Below, in pieces: positions 10,718-21,455 of a DNA stretch of 64,000 bases. The position numbers were made by a program, and so were the translations under genes. The first letter of the stretch is position 1; each line of letters opens with the position of its first letter. Below the pieces are notes generated by a model, which saw only the letters and a list, made by a program, of their open reading frames with translations, was not told the origin of the DNA and did no database searches. This stretch comes from Ceratothoa steindachneri (lineage: Eukaryota > Arthropoda > Malacostraca > Isopoda > Cymothoidae): assembly GCA_963969495.1 (NCBI GenBank), contig OZ018329.1:143014021-143078020 (forward strand), read 5' to 3'.

Positions 10718-11210
10718 TCTAGTAAACCTGCAGCAATAAAATGACCAAAGTATATACCTAGTAACTAAGTGCCTCCATCTGTTAGTCAGCGAAATCAGAT
10801 TTGGAGTCCGAAACTTCATTTCCCCTTTGAAACATTAATTTGAGCTCAAATCTCTTAAAATGGACGATTTAGCAACCCTAGCCACTAGGTGGTGCCATCT
10901 GATGGTCAACTGATATCATATTTGAACTCACTGACCTCAATTATCTTTGGTAGCATTAGTTTTATCTAGCTACATTAAACCGGCAACTCGTTGAGGAGGT
11001 GAAGAACAAAGCAACACGAGATTTGCATGACCTATAGATCTGCTTGCTTTGCCGCAGTTAAAAAGACATAATCGCAAGTCAATCATCTTTACTTATTTAG
11101 TGAATCTCTGAACTTCCATAGGTCAATAGGTCCATAGATCCTCGGCCAGGGGAATATGAGCGTCAGAATCTATTATCAGGCAGTTAGTACACAAGGACAT
11201 CTGCTACTAC
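10718..11210. other. No gene seen
   Basis: Non-coding in all frames examined. Two short stretches (around 10765-10800 and 10885-10915) share a 'tagt/tagc-act-agg/aag tgg/tgc ccatctg' pattern, suggesting a small local duplication. Equivalents in B begin at about 34729. Confidence 0.35.
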
Positions 11211-11447
11211 TCACACAATATGCAAAAAGATCAGCTTCTGTTGCAACGGAAGAAGAGCAAACGGTATTATTGTGCTGGATTTCTTGTGAACGAACGGAAC
11301 CATCATCACCAAGCCTGGTATTATTTGGTTCTTTTCAGACGAAAAGAATTTCACTAGGCTAACATGGTTAACTTGCCAAACAAAGCCTGGATTGCTGTCT
11401 CCACCAAAGATGCACCGATAGTTATAATGACCAACTTCCATATCCAT
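11211..11447 (-). other. Overlapping short frames retained in three copies (copy A)
   Basis: A 78-residue minus-strand frame is open in A, B (35222-35458) and C (56938-57174). On the opposite strand a 96-residue frame is open in B (35231-35521) but broken by stops in A and C. Differences between copies on the minus frame are mostly amino-acid changing, which argues against purifying selection. A TATAAAA lies upstream on the same strand at 11725-11731. No protein family is recognised. Confidence 0.25.
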
Positions 11448-11724
11448 CTAATGGTATCTGGTTTGGCTAATAGGGGGAGTCACGTACTGCTCACGTTTAT
11501 TTCCCCTTAGGGCTAATCAGAGGACTGGATGAATTAGTGTCACCCTTGATCTTTAAAGATGAATTTGGGAGACCCTACCTTTGGCAGCCTGTCTTTGAAA
11601 TATGCGACACAAGAAGGAGAACGCAGTCTTGGCTGTCAGACAATTATTTGCCAACATGATTCAGAAACTCTAACAATTTAACTCCCAAGACTACAACCAC
11701 CAGCACTTTTATGTGCGAGGCGTG

Positions 11725-11731
11725 TTTTATA
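11725..11731 (-). promoter_or_regulatory. TATA-like box, minus strand (copy A)
   Basis: TATAAAA on the minus strand within a GC-richer context (followed by cacgcctcgc). It is unchanged in B (35736-35742) and C (56653-56659). It faces away from the plus-strand TATA box about 500 bp to the right, so the pair could form a divergent promoter or belong to one LTR-like element. No transcript evidence is available. Confidence 0.35.
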
Positions 11732-12233
11732 GAGAGAGAGACAGAATAAAAGTCCGCTTGAAACAACAAGGTCGAGCTTAGGACCATGATCAATGTAGAC
11801 TAATTACAACATAAAGCCTCCCGGAGGGCCAGGCTGACATATACATTAAAGTCCCCCGCCCCATTGCAAAGGAAGAAAAAGAATCGAGCCTACATGAGGA
11901 GAGTCGTGGGAATGTTAGCTGTCGAATAACAGTCTAACTGCCTACCAGGTTTGATCTCCCCACCACCTAGGTAGTCGGAGCGAGCCGCGGTTGCTAAACT
12001 GACCACCAAAGCCCCTTAAATGGCGCTCAAAAGATCCAATTACCTACGAGATCAGTAGGTCCGTGGCTAAATCTCCAAAAAGCAGTGCCAGTCAAAGGGC
12101 ACTCCAAGGATGGTAAGGTTGGTCGTGTCTCTAATTAACAAGCCGACTTCGCCATCGCGGTGCTAACGTCCTCCCCCTCGCTCTCCCAGATGCAGCTTCG
12201 TCCCTTCCCCCTTAGATGGGGCGGGCGCCAGTC

Positions 12234-12241
12234 TATAAATA
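12234..12241 (+). promoter_or_regulatory. TATA box before tandem repeats (copy A)
   Basis: TATAAATA preceded by a G/C-rich stretch (gatggggcgggcgcc) that includes a GC-box-like motif. The first 74-bp repeat starts 20 bp downstream. Repeat units carry 'attcagtgag', which includes the arthropod initiator TCAGT; the first unit of B has it about 36 bp after the TATA box. This is the best core-promoter candidate in the window and may be the U3/R part of an LTR. Confidence 0.5.
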
Positions 12242-12260
12242 AGCCCCTAAAGGAAAGAGA

Positions 12261-12480
12261 GAAGATAATTCGGTGAGAGACGATAGAGGACCAGTTCGAC
12301 AAGATCGGTCCTTCGCCCACTTTCGATATAACTAGAAGATTATTCAGTGAGAGACGATAGAGGAACAGTTCGAGAAGATCGGTCCTTCGCCCACTTTCGA
12401 TATAACTAGAAGATTATTCGAGGAGAGACGATAAAGGATCAGTTCGAGAATATCGATCCTTCAACCAGCGTCGAATTAAC
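12261..12480 (+). repeat. 74-bp tandem repeat, three units (copy A)
   Basis: Units begin at 12261, 12335 and 12409, each starting 'gaagat'. The first two are nearly identical; the third is more diverged toward its end. Each contains 'gagagacgat', 'cagttcga' and 'gatcggtcctt' (or a close variant). They start just downstream of the TATA box, which is where R/U5 repeats or a promoter-proximal array would lie. Confidence 0.9.
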
Positions 12481-12483
12481 TCA

Positions 12484-12726
12484 AAACGTCACGTTTGGTA
12501 TCGGTACCAGACTGAACCATCCGGTACAGACTTAGAAGTCTGACTGGATTACCATTTCTAGTGCCAAACCAGGAAATTCGGCAGCAAGAGAAGTAGGATT
12601 ATTTCGGTGCTAGCCCGCAGCATCCTGCAAAGGTTTATTAAGAAGCTTAGCAGGACGAATATTCCTAGTGCCAAACACGAATTTCGCAAGTAAGAAAATC
12701 GAAGAACCAGTCACTCTCGAGTGACT
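12484..12726. repeat. Cluster of short palindromes and a diverged direct repeat (copy A)
   Basis: Perfect or near-perfect palindromes occur at 12484-12496 (AAACGT-C-ACGTTT), 12528-12541 (AGACTT-AG-AAGTCT) and 12709-12726 (AGTCACTC-TC-GAGTGACT). Two related stretches with 'ctagtgccaaac' lie at 12551-12592 and 12659-12701. In B one arm of the last palindrome has a mismatch. The cluster directly follows the 74-bp array. Possible roles are hairpins in a transcript leader or protein-binding sites; neither is shown. Confidence 0.6.
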
Positions 12727-12729
12727 CTC

Positions 12730-13290
12730 AGATTGCGATCTTAAAACTGGAGAATTAGAAATTAGATTCCTTTACCTCCATCCCTTCTCGAAGAAAATCT
12801 ACCATCAGCCACTCCAACTCTCCGAAGCGCGAGAAAAGCCCTCCAGTGACATCCGGCAACCCCTGATCCTATCTGTCCTCTAAGTTAGAATGACCAATTA
12901 TATTCGTATTGCATTAGTATGAGTTTATTACGGTAGTCAATTTAAATGAAGTAGAAACAATTGAGCGTGAACCCCGCCATATATACTCGTAGAAGAGTGT
13001 AATTTAAATTGATGTTTAACGCAAAGTTAAAAGGGTCAGGCTAAAATAACTAATCGGCAATTGGTCGTTTACGTGGATCCTATTTTTTTATTTTTGTAAT
13101 GAATAGATATTGTAATAGGCCCAGTTGCAAGCTTTTTTAGCCTCGCTTAACTTATGAGGTAAATATAAACATTTTTACTGTTTTTTTTGTAGTTAATAGT
13201 TAAATTTAAAATCTATGTTCATTTTAGGATAATTCCTGGGCGTTTCACTAAATCCTTACGTGTTTGAGACGGCTCTTCCTAAAACAACAA
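12730..13290. other. No gene seen; right edge of GC-richer block
   Basis: GC content falls back to background by about 12900. No reading frame or RNA gene is supported. The 239-bp segment of B and C is missing at 13290/13291. Equivalents are about 36740-37302 and 55094-55660. Confidence 0.5.
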
Positions 13291-15782
13291 TACACCTACT
13301 GTAGCCCCTTCTGGTGAAAAAGAATAACTACGGTGCGTCCCTTTTGATCAAGATTAAGAATGATCCCCTGAGTGTGTCCTCACTCAGTAAAAGCCAGTCA
13401 TGGGTGGACTTGTGTAATATTGAGATTTAAGTCGAGTGTATTGCTTATTAATTCTCAAAGGATCGTCTAAAATAGTTAAACACACAGTTACAAAAATAAT
13501 CTTTAATATACATTAATTAGAAATATGAAACAGCGTATATAGGTATAAAATAGGATTAATCTTCGCACTGAATAAGTAAATCTATATAATGTCGTGGGGA
13601 TTACACTTGAATTCTACGAACTAGGATGCTTGCTTCTTTATTCCCATCGACAGAATGAATTGAATAATATTCTGAAATTAGGCACTATTCAGGAAAAATA
13701 GAACTTTTAATTGTATTATCAACCCTTTTTCCTTTACTATATTACTAAGTTAAAAAAATGATCTTGTACCTAAGAGGGTCGGATGAGTAAATGTTATATC
13801 TCTCCCTTTTATAATTATGTTTCTCTTAGTCATTTTTATTCCTCTTGGCCTTTCTCAATATCGAAAACGATTCTTGCCAATTTTTATTCAAGATTACCTT
13901 TGAGAAGTGAAAATTAATGACTTTTGGTTCTAGTTCAATGTAAGAATTCAATACCGAATTTGTTATGCATAAAAGTAAACAAGGTAGTTATGATGGAAAA
14001 TATATCTTACTTAAGTAGCAAACAAATGAATTTAGACGTATATTAAAGTAAACACCATGGTAAGTACATATTCTAGCAACCTCTAAAAATTTAATAGGAT
14101 TAAGCAAATGTTTTGATTAACATAATGAAGATGTGCTAAAGATTATATTTTAAAAGTAGACATCTAAATCAGCATTATAACCTATTCAGTTCGTTTTTAT
14201 AAACAACGCAAATTACCCCATGAAATGTATTTCATGCCATGTTTCTATTCTATGAGCGAGTAATTCATCAGGTCAAAATAATTCATGAGATTTAAGAAGG
14301 CGCAGGTCAAAAGAAATGCTGCGCTATAAGAAAATATCTGTGTTCCTGACGTAAGGCTTTATTCTTTATTCAACTAGGGAAGTTAAGGTAAGCCAACTCT
14401 TTACACATATTCACTTTTTTAACATACTACTAACGATGAAATAATATCCCAATTCCGTCACAAATAAAGACAACATAAGCTTCTAAACCAAAATGAGCAC
14501 AAACATGGAACACGGAAGTAAATACACACTATCAGAGGGTTCACTCTTCGATATGGTTGTGCCCTCTCTTCAGCATTCTTGTGATTTTCAGGGGGTTTTT
14601 TTGCAGATAAGACACTATGGGTAGTTTGTCCTCTTTCATTGCCCTATTTTGAAAGGAATTTAACTGTTTAAATAAAATTTAAGAATATATTTTACGACTG
14701 ATTTTCTTCGGCTATTAGTAGTTTTATTTTTCACCATTTTTTAGGACTACTAATATTGCAATGCAAGGAAAAACCTCGTCGGTTTTCGGACGTCAATATA
14801 AAGGTCTAAAATCATTGCTAACTTGTGACGCTCATTTGCAATCCTATCTATATCTTCACGGTACAATCATAAATTCAAAATCTTCTTCGTTCACTAAGTA
14901 AGTATATAGTCTCCACTTTTATTCTCACACCTACTGCACCATGGGATGTAGTGGTGACTGTATCATGGTCAATCATAACGTTACTCGTTATCTCGGTCTT
15001 AAGTAACCGCGGTCTACTGCCAATCTAGTGATTATTCCATGGCCCTACGAAATATTCACTTTTAATTCAAACCTATTAACTGCTTTTCATTTACTTCACT
15101 CACCACAACGAGCTGAGTAATTTTAATGGAACAGTGATATTTGCTCCATTAAGCTATTTAGCATCTTATGTATACCCTTACAATGAAAAAAGGGCAGTAT
15201 TTAACTAATTGAGAGATTTAATGCTTCATGTTCATGAGTTTCAGATGAAAAAGAAATCGAAAAGGGAATTTAATCTCCCAAGATAAATCTTCATCAACTA
15301 TAGTTAAAGACGAGAATCTTCTCTTTACTGAGCAGGACTAAGACTCCGATCAGCTAGTAGTAGATCAAGGGCTGTACCATAATTATATACAAATTACATT
15401 TTTGCGAGATATATTATAAACTCTTTGGCAATTTGTCATGAAAATCGATATGCAAAAAGTAATTTTACATAGAAAGGATCTTTTTTTAAATTGAAGCTAT
15501 ACCAGAGGAAAATCTAATATGCCACCATTTCCCACTGTATATGCAAATTATAAGCAAAAATAGTGTACACAATAATCAGTGAATGAAGTTTATGAATACA
15601 CATTTGAATTTAAAGGGTGAGCTTAATAGGTGACGTATTTGAAATAAATTGGTATGCTGAAAATTAACTCATTTATATTTGATGTCAGAAATTCAATTAT
15701 CAGAAAGGATTCGATTTTCAGTATATATTCGACCATGGAGTAAACATTTATTTGGGACATAATCCAGAATTTTGTATTTTGT
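13291..15782. other. AT-rich, no gene seen
   Basis: No supported reading frame, RNA gene or element end. Equivalents are 37542-40040 in B and about 52381-54854 in C. Confidence 0.5.
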
Positions 15783-16075
15783 TCAACTCGGAGTGGAAGT
15801 CACCCTAACACCAATGTGGCTTCTATTTCCCAGGTCATCTTTATTTGAATGCTCCAAAGTAACATTTGTAAAGATGAATTGATCGTTCTCCCGAATGAAA
15901 TTTAATTTCCTTCGATAGGACAAACTCTTTCTTTTACCATGACATATAGTGTTTATGTAGGAATTGTATAATAGGAACCTCATTAATTTCGACCATTTTA
16001 ACACTGAAGTTGCTAACTATCTCATCTCCAACACCAGCCACCAACTTCTCCTTGTACTATTGTTATGACAACAAC
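15783..16075 (-). pseudogene. Unrecognised coding relic (copy A)
   Basis: The minus-strand frame contains LSYRRKLNFIRENDQFIF, TLEHSNKDDLGNRSHIGVRV and, upstream, VKMVEINEVPIIQF after a small frame break in A. In B (40041-40301) it is open for 86 residues without that break. In C (about 52096-52380) it is interrupted. Charged and hydrophobic residues alternate as in a real protein and the stretch is less AT-rich than its surroundings. The source is not recognised. Confidence 0.35.
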
Positions 16076-19000
16076 CACTCTTCCTCCAGTGAACCATTCA
16101 GGGCGGCTTTAGACTACTCTGTCAATTCAAAAAATTCAGACTACAAATATTTTTAGTAATATTCTTACAACGATTTCTAATTAATCTTCTTCTTGACAGG
16201 CGAAGAACTAGTGTATTACCTCATTTTTATGGACATTGACGTTGACCTATTATTTAAATATTGAACATGCCTGGATGACGAACAGCGTTGATAATTGTCT
16301 TAGACATGGATTTGTAAGCTAGTTCAAAGATTCATGTGTGATGAAAACTATGTTATGACATGAAACTCGGAATTCTTAGGTGATTTTACCTTGTTTTTCG
16401 TTCTAATAAGTAAAAATTATTAGAAAAAGAAAATTTCCCTACCATGGTATAATAATATTTTTACAATATCTATACAATTTTTAACTTTTTATTAAGTTCC
16501 ATCAGAATTATAGCTAAAAATATTTTAAACCTGATTGTAGGAAAACGTATAAAGGCTGTTCTTCCGATGAATATTATTTCGGATAGCTCCAAATATTTGC
16601 TCATTCTGGCAGATAAGTCACTAACTCAAATGCTAATGCTTACATAGGGGCATTAACTAAAACCCCCTATATATATATATATATATATCTAACCTATTTA
16701 ATCAAGCTATTAGAATTTATCATATTATTCATAAATTTATACGATACAAAATGTATATTTCGCTTAAATATTCGATTATTTCACTAATATATTTGAATTG
16801 CTTATTATTTTACTAATTGGTGTTATCAATAGGATATTAGATTTTTTCAAATAAGAAATTAACCAATATTTCCTAAGTTTAGGTTAAATTTATAATTAAT
16901 GTGTACTCAATAACGTTCGAAGTAATTAATAAAACTAAAACTAAAGAACTTACAGATCATCTGTAAGTTCTATTCAATATATCGTGTCCAAACCACTATA
17001 AACGATAGTTAGAGACAAAGAGCTTAGGATAAAAGAAGAAGATTCGCGTAAAATGTCTTACAACACCTCGTCAAGACATAGTTTATATTTAGCTTCACTC
17101 AATAACCTCAGAAGCAATCGGAACTTGCTTGGGAGTTTAAAAAAGATTAGAATCAAGAAATAACTCTTAGAATAGTTAGAGTCAGAATTCAACTTCAAAC
17201 TCTCAGAGGAGCCTAGCAGAGAAACAAGCAATAGCTCTTTTTGGTCAAGAGAAATCAACGTCTTCAGGGGGCTACATATCATAAAAGAATAGTCTGAAGT
17301 AATCTACTCAGATGAAAGTAATTATATCCTATGTAAGAAACATTATTTCATTATTGTTTAACATATAGTATGAATAATTCCATTTAACGAAATCTTCTCT
17401 TAAAAATAGTTAAATGATTAACTTTTATGTAACAAGTTCACTGATCTTTAGCACTCCCTTTGTGACACGAAAAGATGAAGAGGCATGTGTGCCTGCTTGT
17501 TGGTATCAGCCGTGACCCATGGCTGTGTTTCTATGTTAGTATGCGGTTCCCTTTTTTCATCAAGGCAAATAGAGATGTTTTTATGAGAGGCTAAAATATA
17601 CTCCACAACTTAAACTAGCATGTTTTCCCAAGTTTTTTTTACCATCTATCGGGAAATTTCATCGCACAAAACGAGGACATAAAGTTATGTTTTATGATTT
17701 AAACTTTACCAGGAAATGTGAAACTTTCCAACTGGAAAGTTATGATTGCTTTTCTGACATGATGGACTTTTGTCACCTTTGTTTTACTTGTTCAACAAAT
17801 ATGTGAGTCTGCATTTATTACACGCATATGTGTATATTTTGAGGTTCGAATTATGGAGGAAAATATTTGTAAAATTAAAATAAAGATAGAATAAAAAAAA
17901 TATATATTTTTGGCCTTTGTGTTTACCTAAGTAGATTTCATGAAACCTCAGGTGGTGCTTATGGTAAGGCACTCTGAACCAAGGATGTTTAGGAGTGAGT
18001 GGGTATAGGTTATTGCGACTTGTTGTTTGTTTTACGGTATTTAATTCTTAATTTGAACCTAGGGTAGACCGTGGAATCATAGCCAAGAGGCTGAAATATT
18101 GAATTGCTTCGAGCATCACTACTTTATATATGAAGCCGTGGCATATAAATCCGATTTAAAAACCTGTTTGTACTCGTACTGGTTATCAGCAGGAACACAT
18201 CACTTTTGCTAATTTCTAAATATCATTAGGTGAAAAATGGAAACCCTAGATAACGATTTGCTTCTTAATTTAAATATTCAGTCACAATTAATTTATTTTT
18301 AACCTTTTATGGGAAAGGGTCATAAAATCTATAAAACATGTCGTTATGTTTTCGATTTTCGGGTGATTATCGCAGGAACTCCTGAAAGGTGCAATTAATA
18401 ATCTGAACTATTTAATCTTCGGACTCTAAACTTGTCCTCTGCGAAGAATTAGAATACATTCCTCAACCTCTGTCTTCTTCAAATCTCCATACCTTTATCA
18501 AATATATATATATATATATATATTAAGGAAGCCGATGTTACACCCTACCTAGAGTTAACACAAATTAATATATCAATTAACCTTCGAGAATAGTCGAAAA
18601 ATCTTATAATTTCGCCCTCTTCCATCCAGCTGAATTTAATCCCTGCTTTGGGCAGATCATTGGCAAACTGCTTTAAACAGGGACATTTATTTTGAGAGAT
18701 TTATTTAGTTACATTTATTTTTTATTGATGATGCGATGGTACCAGGGTTGATGAATATGATAAGATAATATGATTCATATTTCTGATATTATGGCGGTTA
18801 ACATTAATTGTTGTCAGGGAATTGCATAATGAGGCTGATACCACGCCCATCTAATCACCCAGTTGGATTGGCTGATAATGATAATGAATAGAAATCGATA
18901 AAAAAATCAATTCAAAAGGTAAACAATAGATAAGATTGGGATTCGCGAAGTATATAACATAATAAGAATATTTGACCTAATAATAATATATTTTCCTGAA

Positions 19001-19729
19001 CTTTGACTGGACTCTTTTTATTGAAAAAAAAGAAGAAATCTACCGCATTTTACTCAAATGGAAAAGAATTAAATGATGGGGAGATAAAAAGGAAAACTGG
19101 GGACAAAAGAAGAAAGAACCAACGCAAAAGTAAGTTCTGGATCGCAAAATATCTCAAAGATGAGCTTAATGTTCTGTCTTAAGTTTTGTGTCAAAGATGT
19201 TTTTTTATCATGAGCTTATAAAAACACAGTTAAACGTTTTTTTTTTAATTTTTTCATTTGCCTTTAATTTTTATTGCTTTATTTCCTGTTTATTAGCTTA
19301 TTATTTATTTTCATAATTTTATGCTTTAAAGAGATTCCAGCTGCATAATCATCCATATTAACCATATTGAATCCTATAATTTGTATCTCGCATCAATCTC
19401 CGTAGACCTGCAAGTTGCTGAAGATCAACTACAATTCCCTACGATTTAAAAGGGTCTTACCGAGTCATTAATCATCCTTTTTATTAAAAAAACAGAACAT
19501 TTGATTGATAAAAATAATTAAAAAATAATCTTAGAATTTAACAACAAAAGCCTTAGTCTTCCTTTTAGTTGCCCTAAACTTTTTTATCTAGATAAGAATA
19601 TAATATTCTTTTCTGTATTATACTTTACATGCTCTACCTCTCTAGATCGAGTGAGAGAAGCAGGAGAATTCTAGAGAGTTAGAGGTTTAAACTTTGTGGG
19701 TTCAACAGGAATTACAATTTCCGAGTTTC
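16076..19729. other. AT-rich, no gene; contains TA microsatellites
   Basis: Only low-complexity and one palindrome are visible: TA tracts at about 16669-16688 and 18500-18523 and the 27-bp palindrome at 16945-16971. A 74-residue minus-strand frame at 17058-17282 (also open in B, 41287-41511) is leucine/serine-rich and not recognised. TA lengths differ among copies. Equivalents are 40302-43952 and 48445-52095. Confidence 0.5.
16945..16971. repeat. 27-bp perfect palindrome (copy A)
   Basis: Arms of 13 bp (AGAACTTACAGAT) around a single central base. It could form a cruciform or a hairpin with almost no loop. It is perfect in all three copies while neighbouring bases vary. Confidence 0.9.
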
Positions 19730-19920
19730 AACTGTGGGGGGATACATAGCCCAGTATATAATCATAATTGTTTATAAAATAATGTTCTAACGTTTTTATT
19801 TTACTAAACGCGCATGAATATTCATTCACGGGTGAACGAAACATCAACGCAACTTAGTGTCGTTTCGGCTGAAGAAAATACACTTTTTCGGGCGCACTGC
19901 CGATCTTCAGGTTTACCAAA

Positions 19921-20045
19921 GTAGGCTCTACTATGCTAGGTTATACTAGGCTAGGTAGATTATACTAAGCTAGGCTAGGTTAGGCCCGGTACAGCTAGGC
20001 TATTTTATTTTAGGCTAGACAATCCTATGTTTAGCTAGGCTTGGC
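19921..20045. repeat. Degenerate CTAGG/TTAGG-type array
   Basis: Irregular repetition of ctagg, taggc and ttagg motifs over about 120 bp. It resembles arthropod TTAGG telomeric sequence only loosely; the dominant unit is CTAGG with frequent errors. It lies between the end of copy A and a LINE endonuclease relic. Confidence 0.7.
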
Positions 20046-20069
20046 GTATCATATGGAGATCCCCCCTAC

Positions 20070-20345
20070 CCAACCTACTTGAGGAAAAGGATCTTCATAT
20101 GATCCGTTTTGTCGTATTGCCAGCATGTTACTTTGAATTTGAATTGCATTATAGTCACTATTACTAAATTCGTATCCTACAGCCAGGTTTAAAATCGAAT
20201 CAACGTCCGTCATTAAAACTATAGGTAAGCTATTTTCAACTCTTGTACGTTCTCGAACACACTGGTTTAAAAGGTTCTTATCTCTCAAATTGAGTAAAAT
20301 GTGCCCTTCAGTGTCAGCGGTTTTCGTTGACCAATTAACTCGTCG
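20070..20345 (-). pseudogene. LINE AP-endonuclease domain fragment
   Basis: The minus strand reads VNW, then ADTEGHILLNLRDKNLLNQC, then VRERTR, then LMTDVDSILNLAVGYEF and SNSDYN. This matches in order the C-terminal half of the APE-type endonuclease of CR1-like and related LINEs: 'd-nW ... egr-Ll-f--d--L-Qcv-ePTR--n-LDlvltt-p-lv--v-vg--f-nSDH'. The catalytic histidine of SDH is tyrosine here and the expected LD before VL is LP, so the domain is inactive. Upstream motifs were not recovered. No matching RT part lies nearby, and downstream the sequence ends at the CTAGG-rich array. Confidence 0.75.
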
Positions 20346-20413
20346 GCGTTTACAATTTTTGTTCCTGGCAGTTAAATGTTATTTTCCAACGCTTTTATTG
20401 CAAAACCAAAAAA

Positions 20414-20896
20414 ATAGCAATTTTTATATTATACTTTGCCTTTGTGGCTTTTACCATGAAATATTTAAGAAAATAGGCAAATCTTTCATCCATTAGAGGG
20501 CTAAAAAAATTTTATTTTTTAATTTTTAGGGATACTTCCACAAAAAATATATTACAACAACTAAAAGCAAGTTAGAAGTGAACTGTTTGCCTTAATTTCT
20601 TTTTTTTAGGCACATCACATTCCCGTACAAGCCCACAAATTTAGTCTCCATTCATATTATCCTTGTATACTCCTTGGCATCTATGATCAAAGTTTAGTAA
20701 TCTTGATGGCAACGCACCCCTTGCTCCTATGAGCATGCTCCCATATTCTCCTTGAACCTTTCAGCATGGGCATCAAGGATGCGTACCTTCAGGGATATCC
20801 TGCAGCCCATTTTTCCACAACTTTTTACTAAGTGCTCCTCCAGTTACACATAATTGTTAGCTGTGTGGTGGTTCCAAATTCCATGACACACCCGAA
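20414..20896. other. No gene seen
   Basis: Between two minus-strand relics. May include more of the uncharacterised protein relic's 3' end, but no motif was recognised. Confidence 0.4.
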
Positions 20897-21455
20897 TCAA
20901 AAATATTTCGGGCTTCTACTTTTTAGTAAGCTTTTCAGGGTATTTTTCAACACTCTATGATTTTCATGAGTTACAAGCTTAACAAACTGCTTTGTGAGGA
21001 CTAGTTTCAAATGAAATGGAAGGAAAAACGCCTTTTGATTGCCTATCAATTGCTCATGCTTGACACTGCCCGGCAACAGAGAACTCGATCCTTTATTACA
21101 GGTACCGGGTTTGTAAATGTGCTGTGTCTTGCCTACTGTTCCATAGACACATATAAAATGGAATTTGGTAAATGTTCCCTCATTACCAATGATGGAGTAC
21201 AGATTTAATGCTTCTTGAAGAGCAGTCATTAAAGAGACTCTAATCATCTGGATTAAATGTGATTCCAATTGTATCACTCAGAGCGGATACAATATTCCAG
21301 TAGCATAGCCAAGCTTGATAAGTTAGTAATTTAAGAAATGTTTTTGATGTTTATTTTGGATTGCATATTTCCATCCAGCCAATTCGATTATTTCAGCCGG
21401 AAATCAAGAGCTCAGCATTTGTCTTTCGCAAGCCGAAATCTCTCGATAGTATGGA
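20897..21455 (-). pseudogene. Relic of a repetitive uncharacterised animal protein family
   Basis: Minus-strand blocks match, in order, a protein family found in many copies in arthropods and other invertebrates. RDFGLRKTNAELL (about 21405-21452) fits 'RDL-L-K-KAELLgSRL'; GITFNPDD then stop then R fits 'lGi-ynPddWR' with tryptophan changed to stop; GNEGTFTKFHFICVYGT fits the 'G-QGG-TKfpCFLC-WDSR' block; VKHEQLIGNQKAFFLPFHLK and LVLTKQFVK fit the 'PPLHIKLGLMKqFVKa' block. The cysteine and tryptophan residues of the CFLCxWD block are partly lost. About 40 residues appear deleted after the PDD block. Family function is unknown to me; its dispersed copy number suggests a mobile origin. Confidence 0.7.

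Larger units (their letters stand above)
1..19729 (+). repeat. Long duplicated unit, copy A (cut at left edge)
   Basis: This block matches 25179-43952 in the same direction and, from about 4302 onward, 48445-64000 in reverse. Matching runs base for base with scattered substitutions from the first base of the window, so the true left end lies outside it. Similarity stops sharply after 'ccgagtttc' at 19729, where A continues with unrelated sequence while B and C continue together. A carries 1183 bp (1552-2734) that B lacks, and lacks 239 bp that B and C share (expected at 13290/13291). No terminal inverted repeat or target duplication was found at the right end, so a segmental duplication is more likely than one transposable element. 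Confidence 0.95.

Noticed and set aside
12135..12320. 61-residue minus-strand frame kept in A and C
   Set aside because: It overlaps the TATA box and the tandem repeats, is broken in B, and is best explained by low stop density in the GC-richer block.
1..19729. The whole unit as one giant transposon (for example a Polinton)
   Set aside because: No terminal inverted repeats, target duplications, or integrase, polymerase or capsid motifs were found; visible relics belong to several unrelated small element families.
19921..20045. Internal telomere repeat
   Set aside because: The dominant unit is CTAGG-like and irregular, not a clean TTAGG array.
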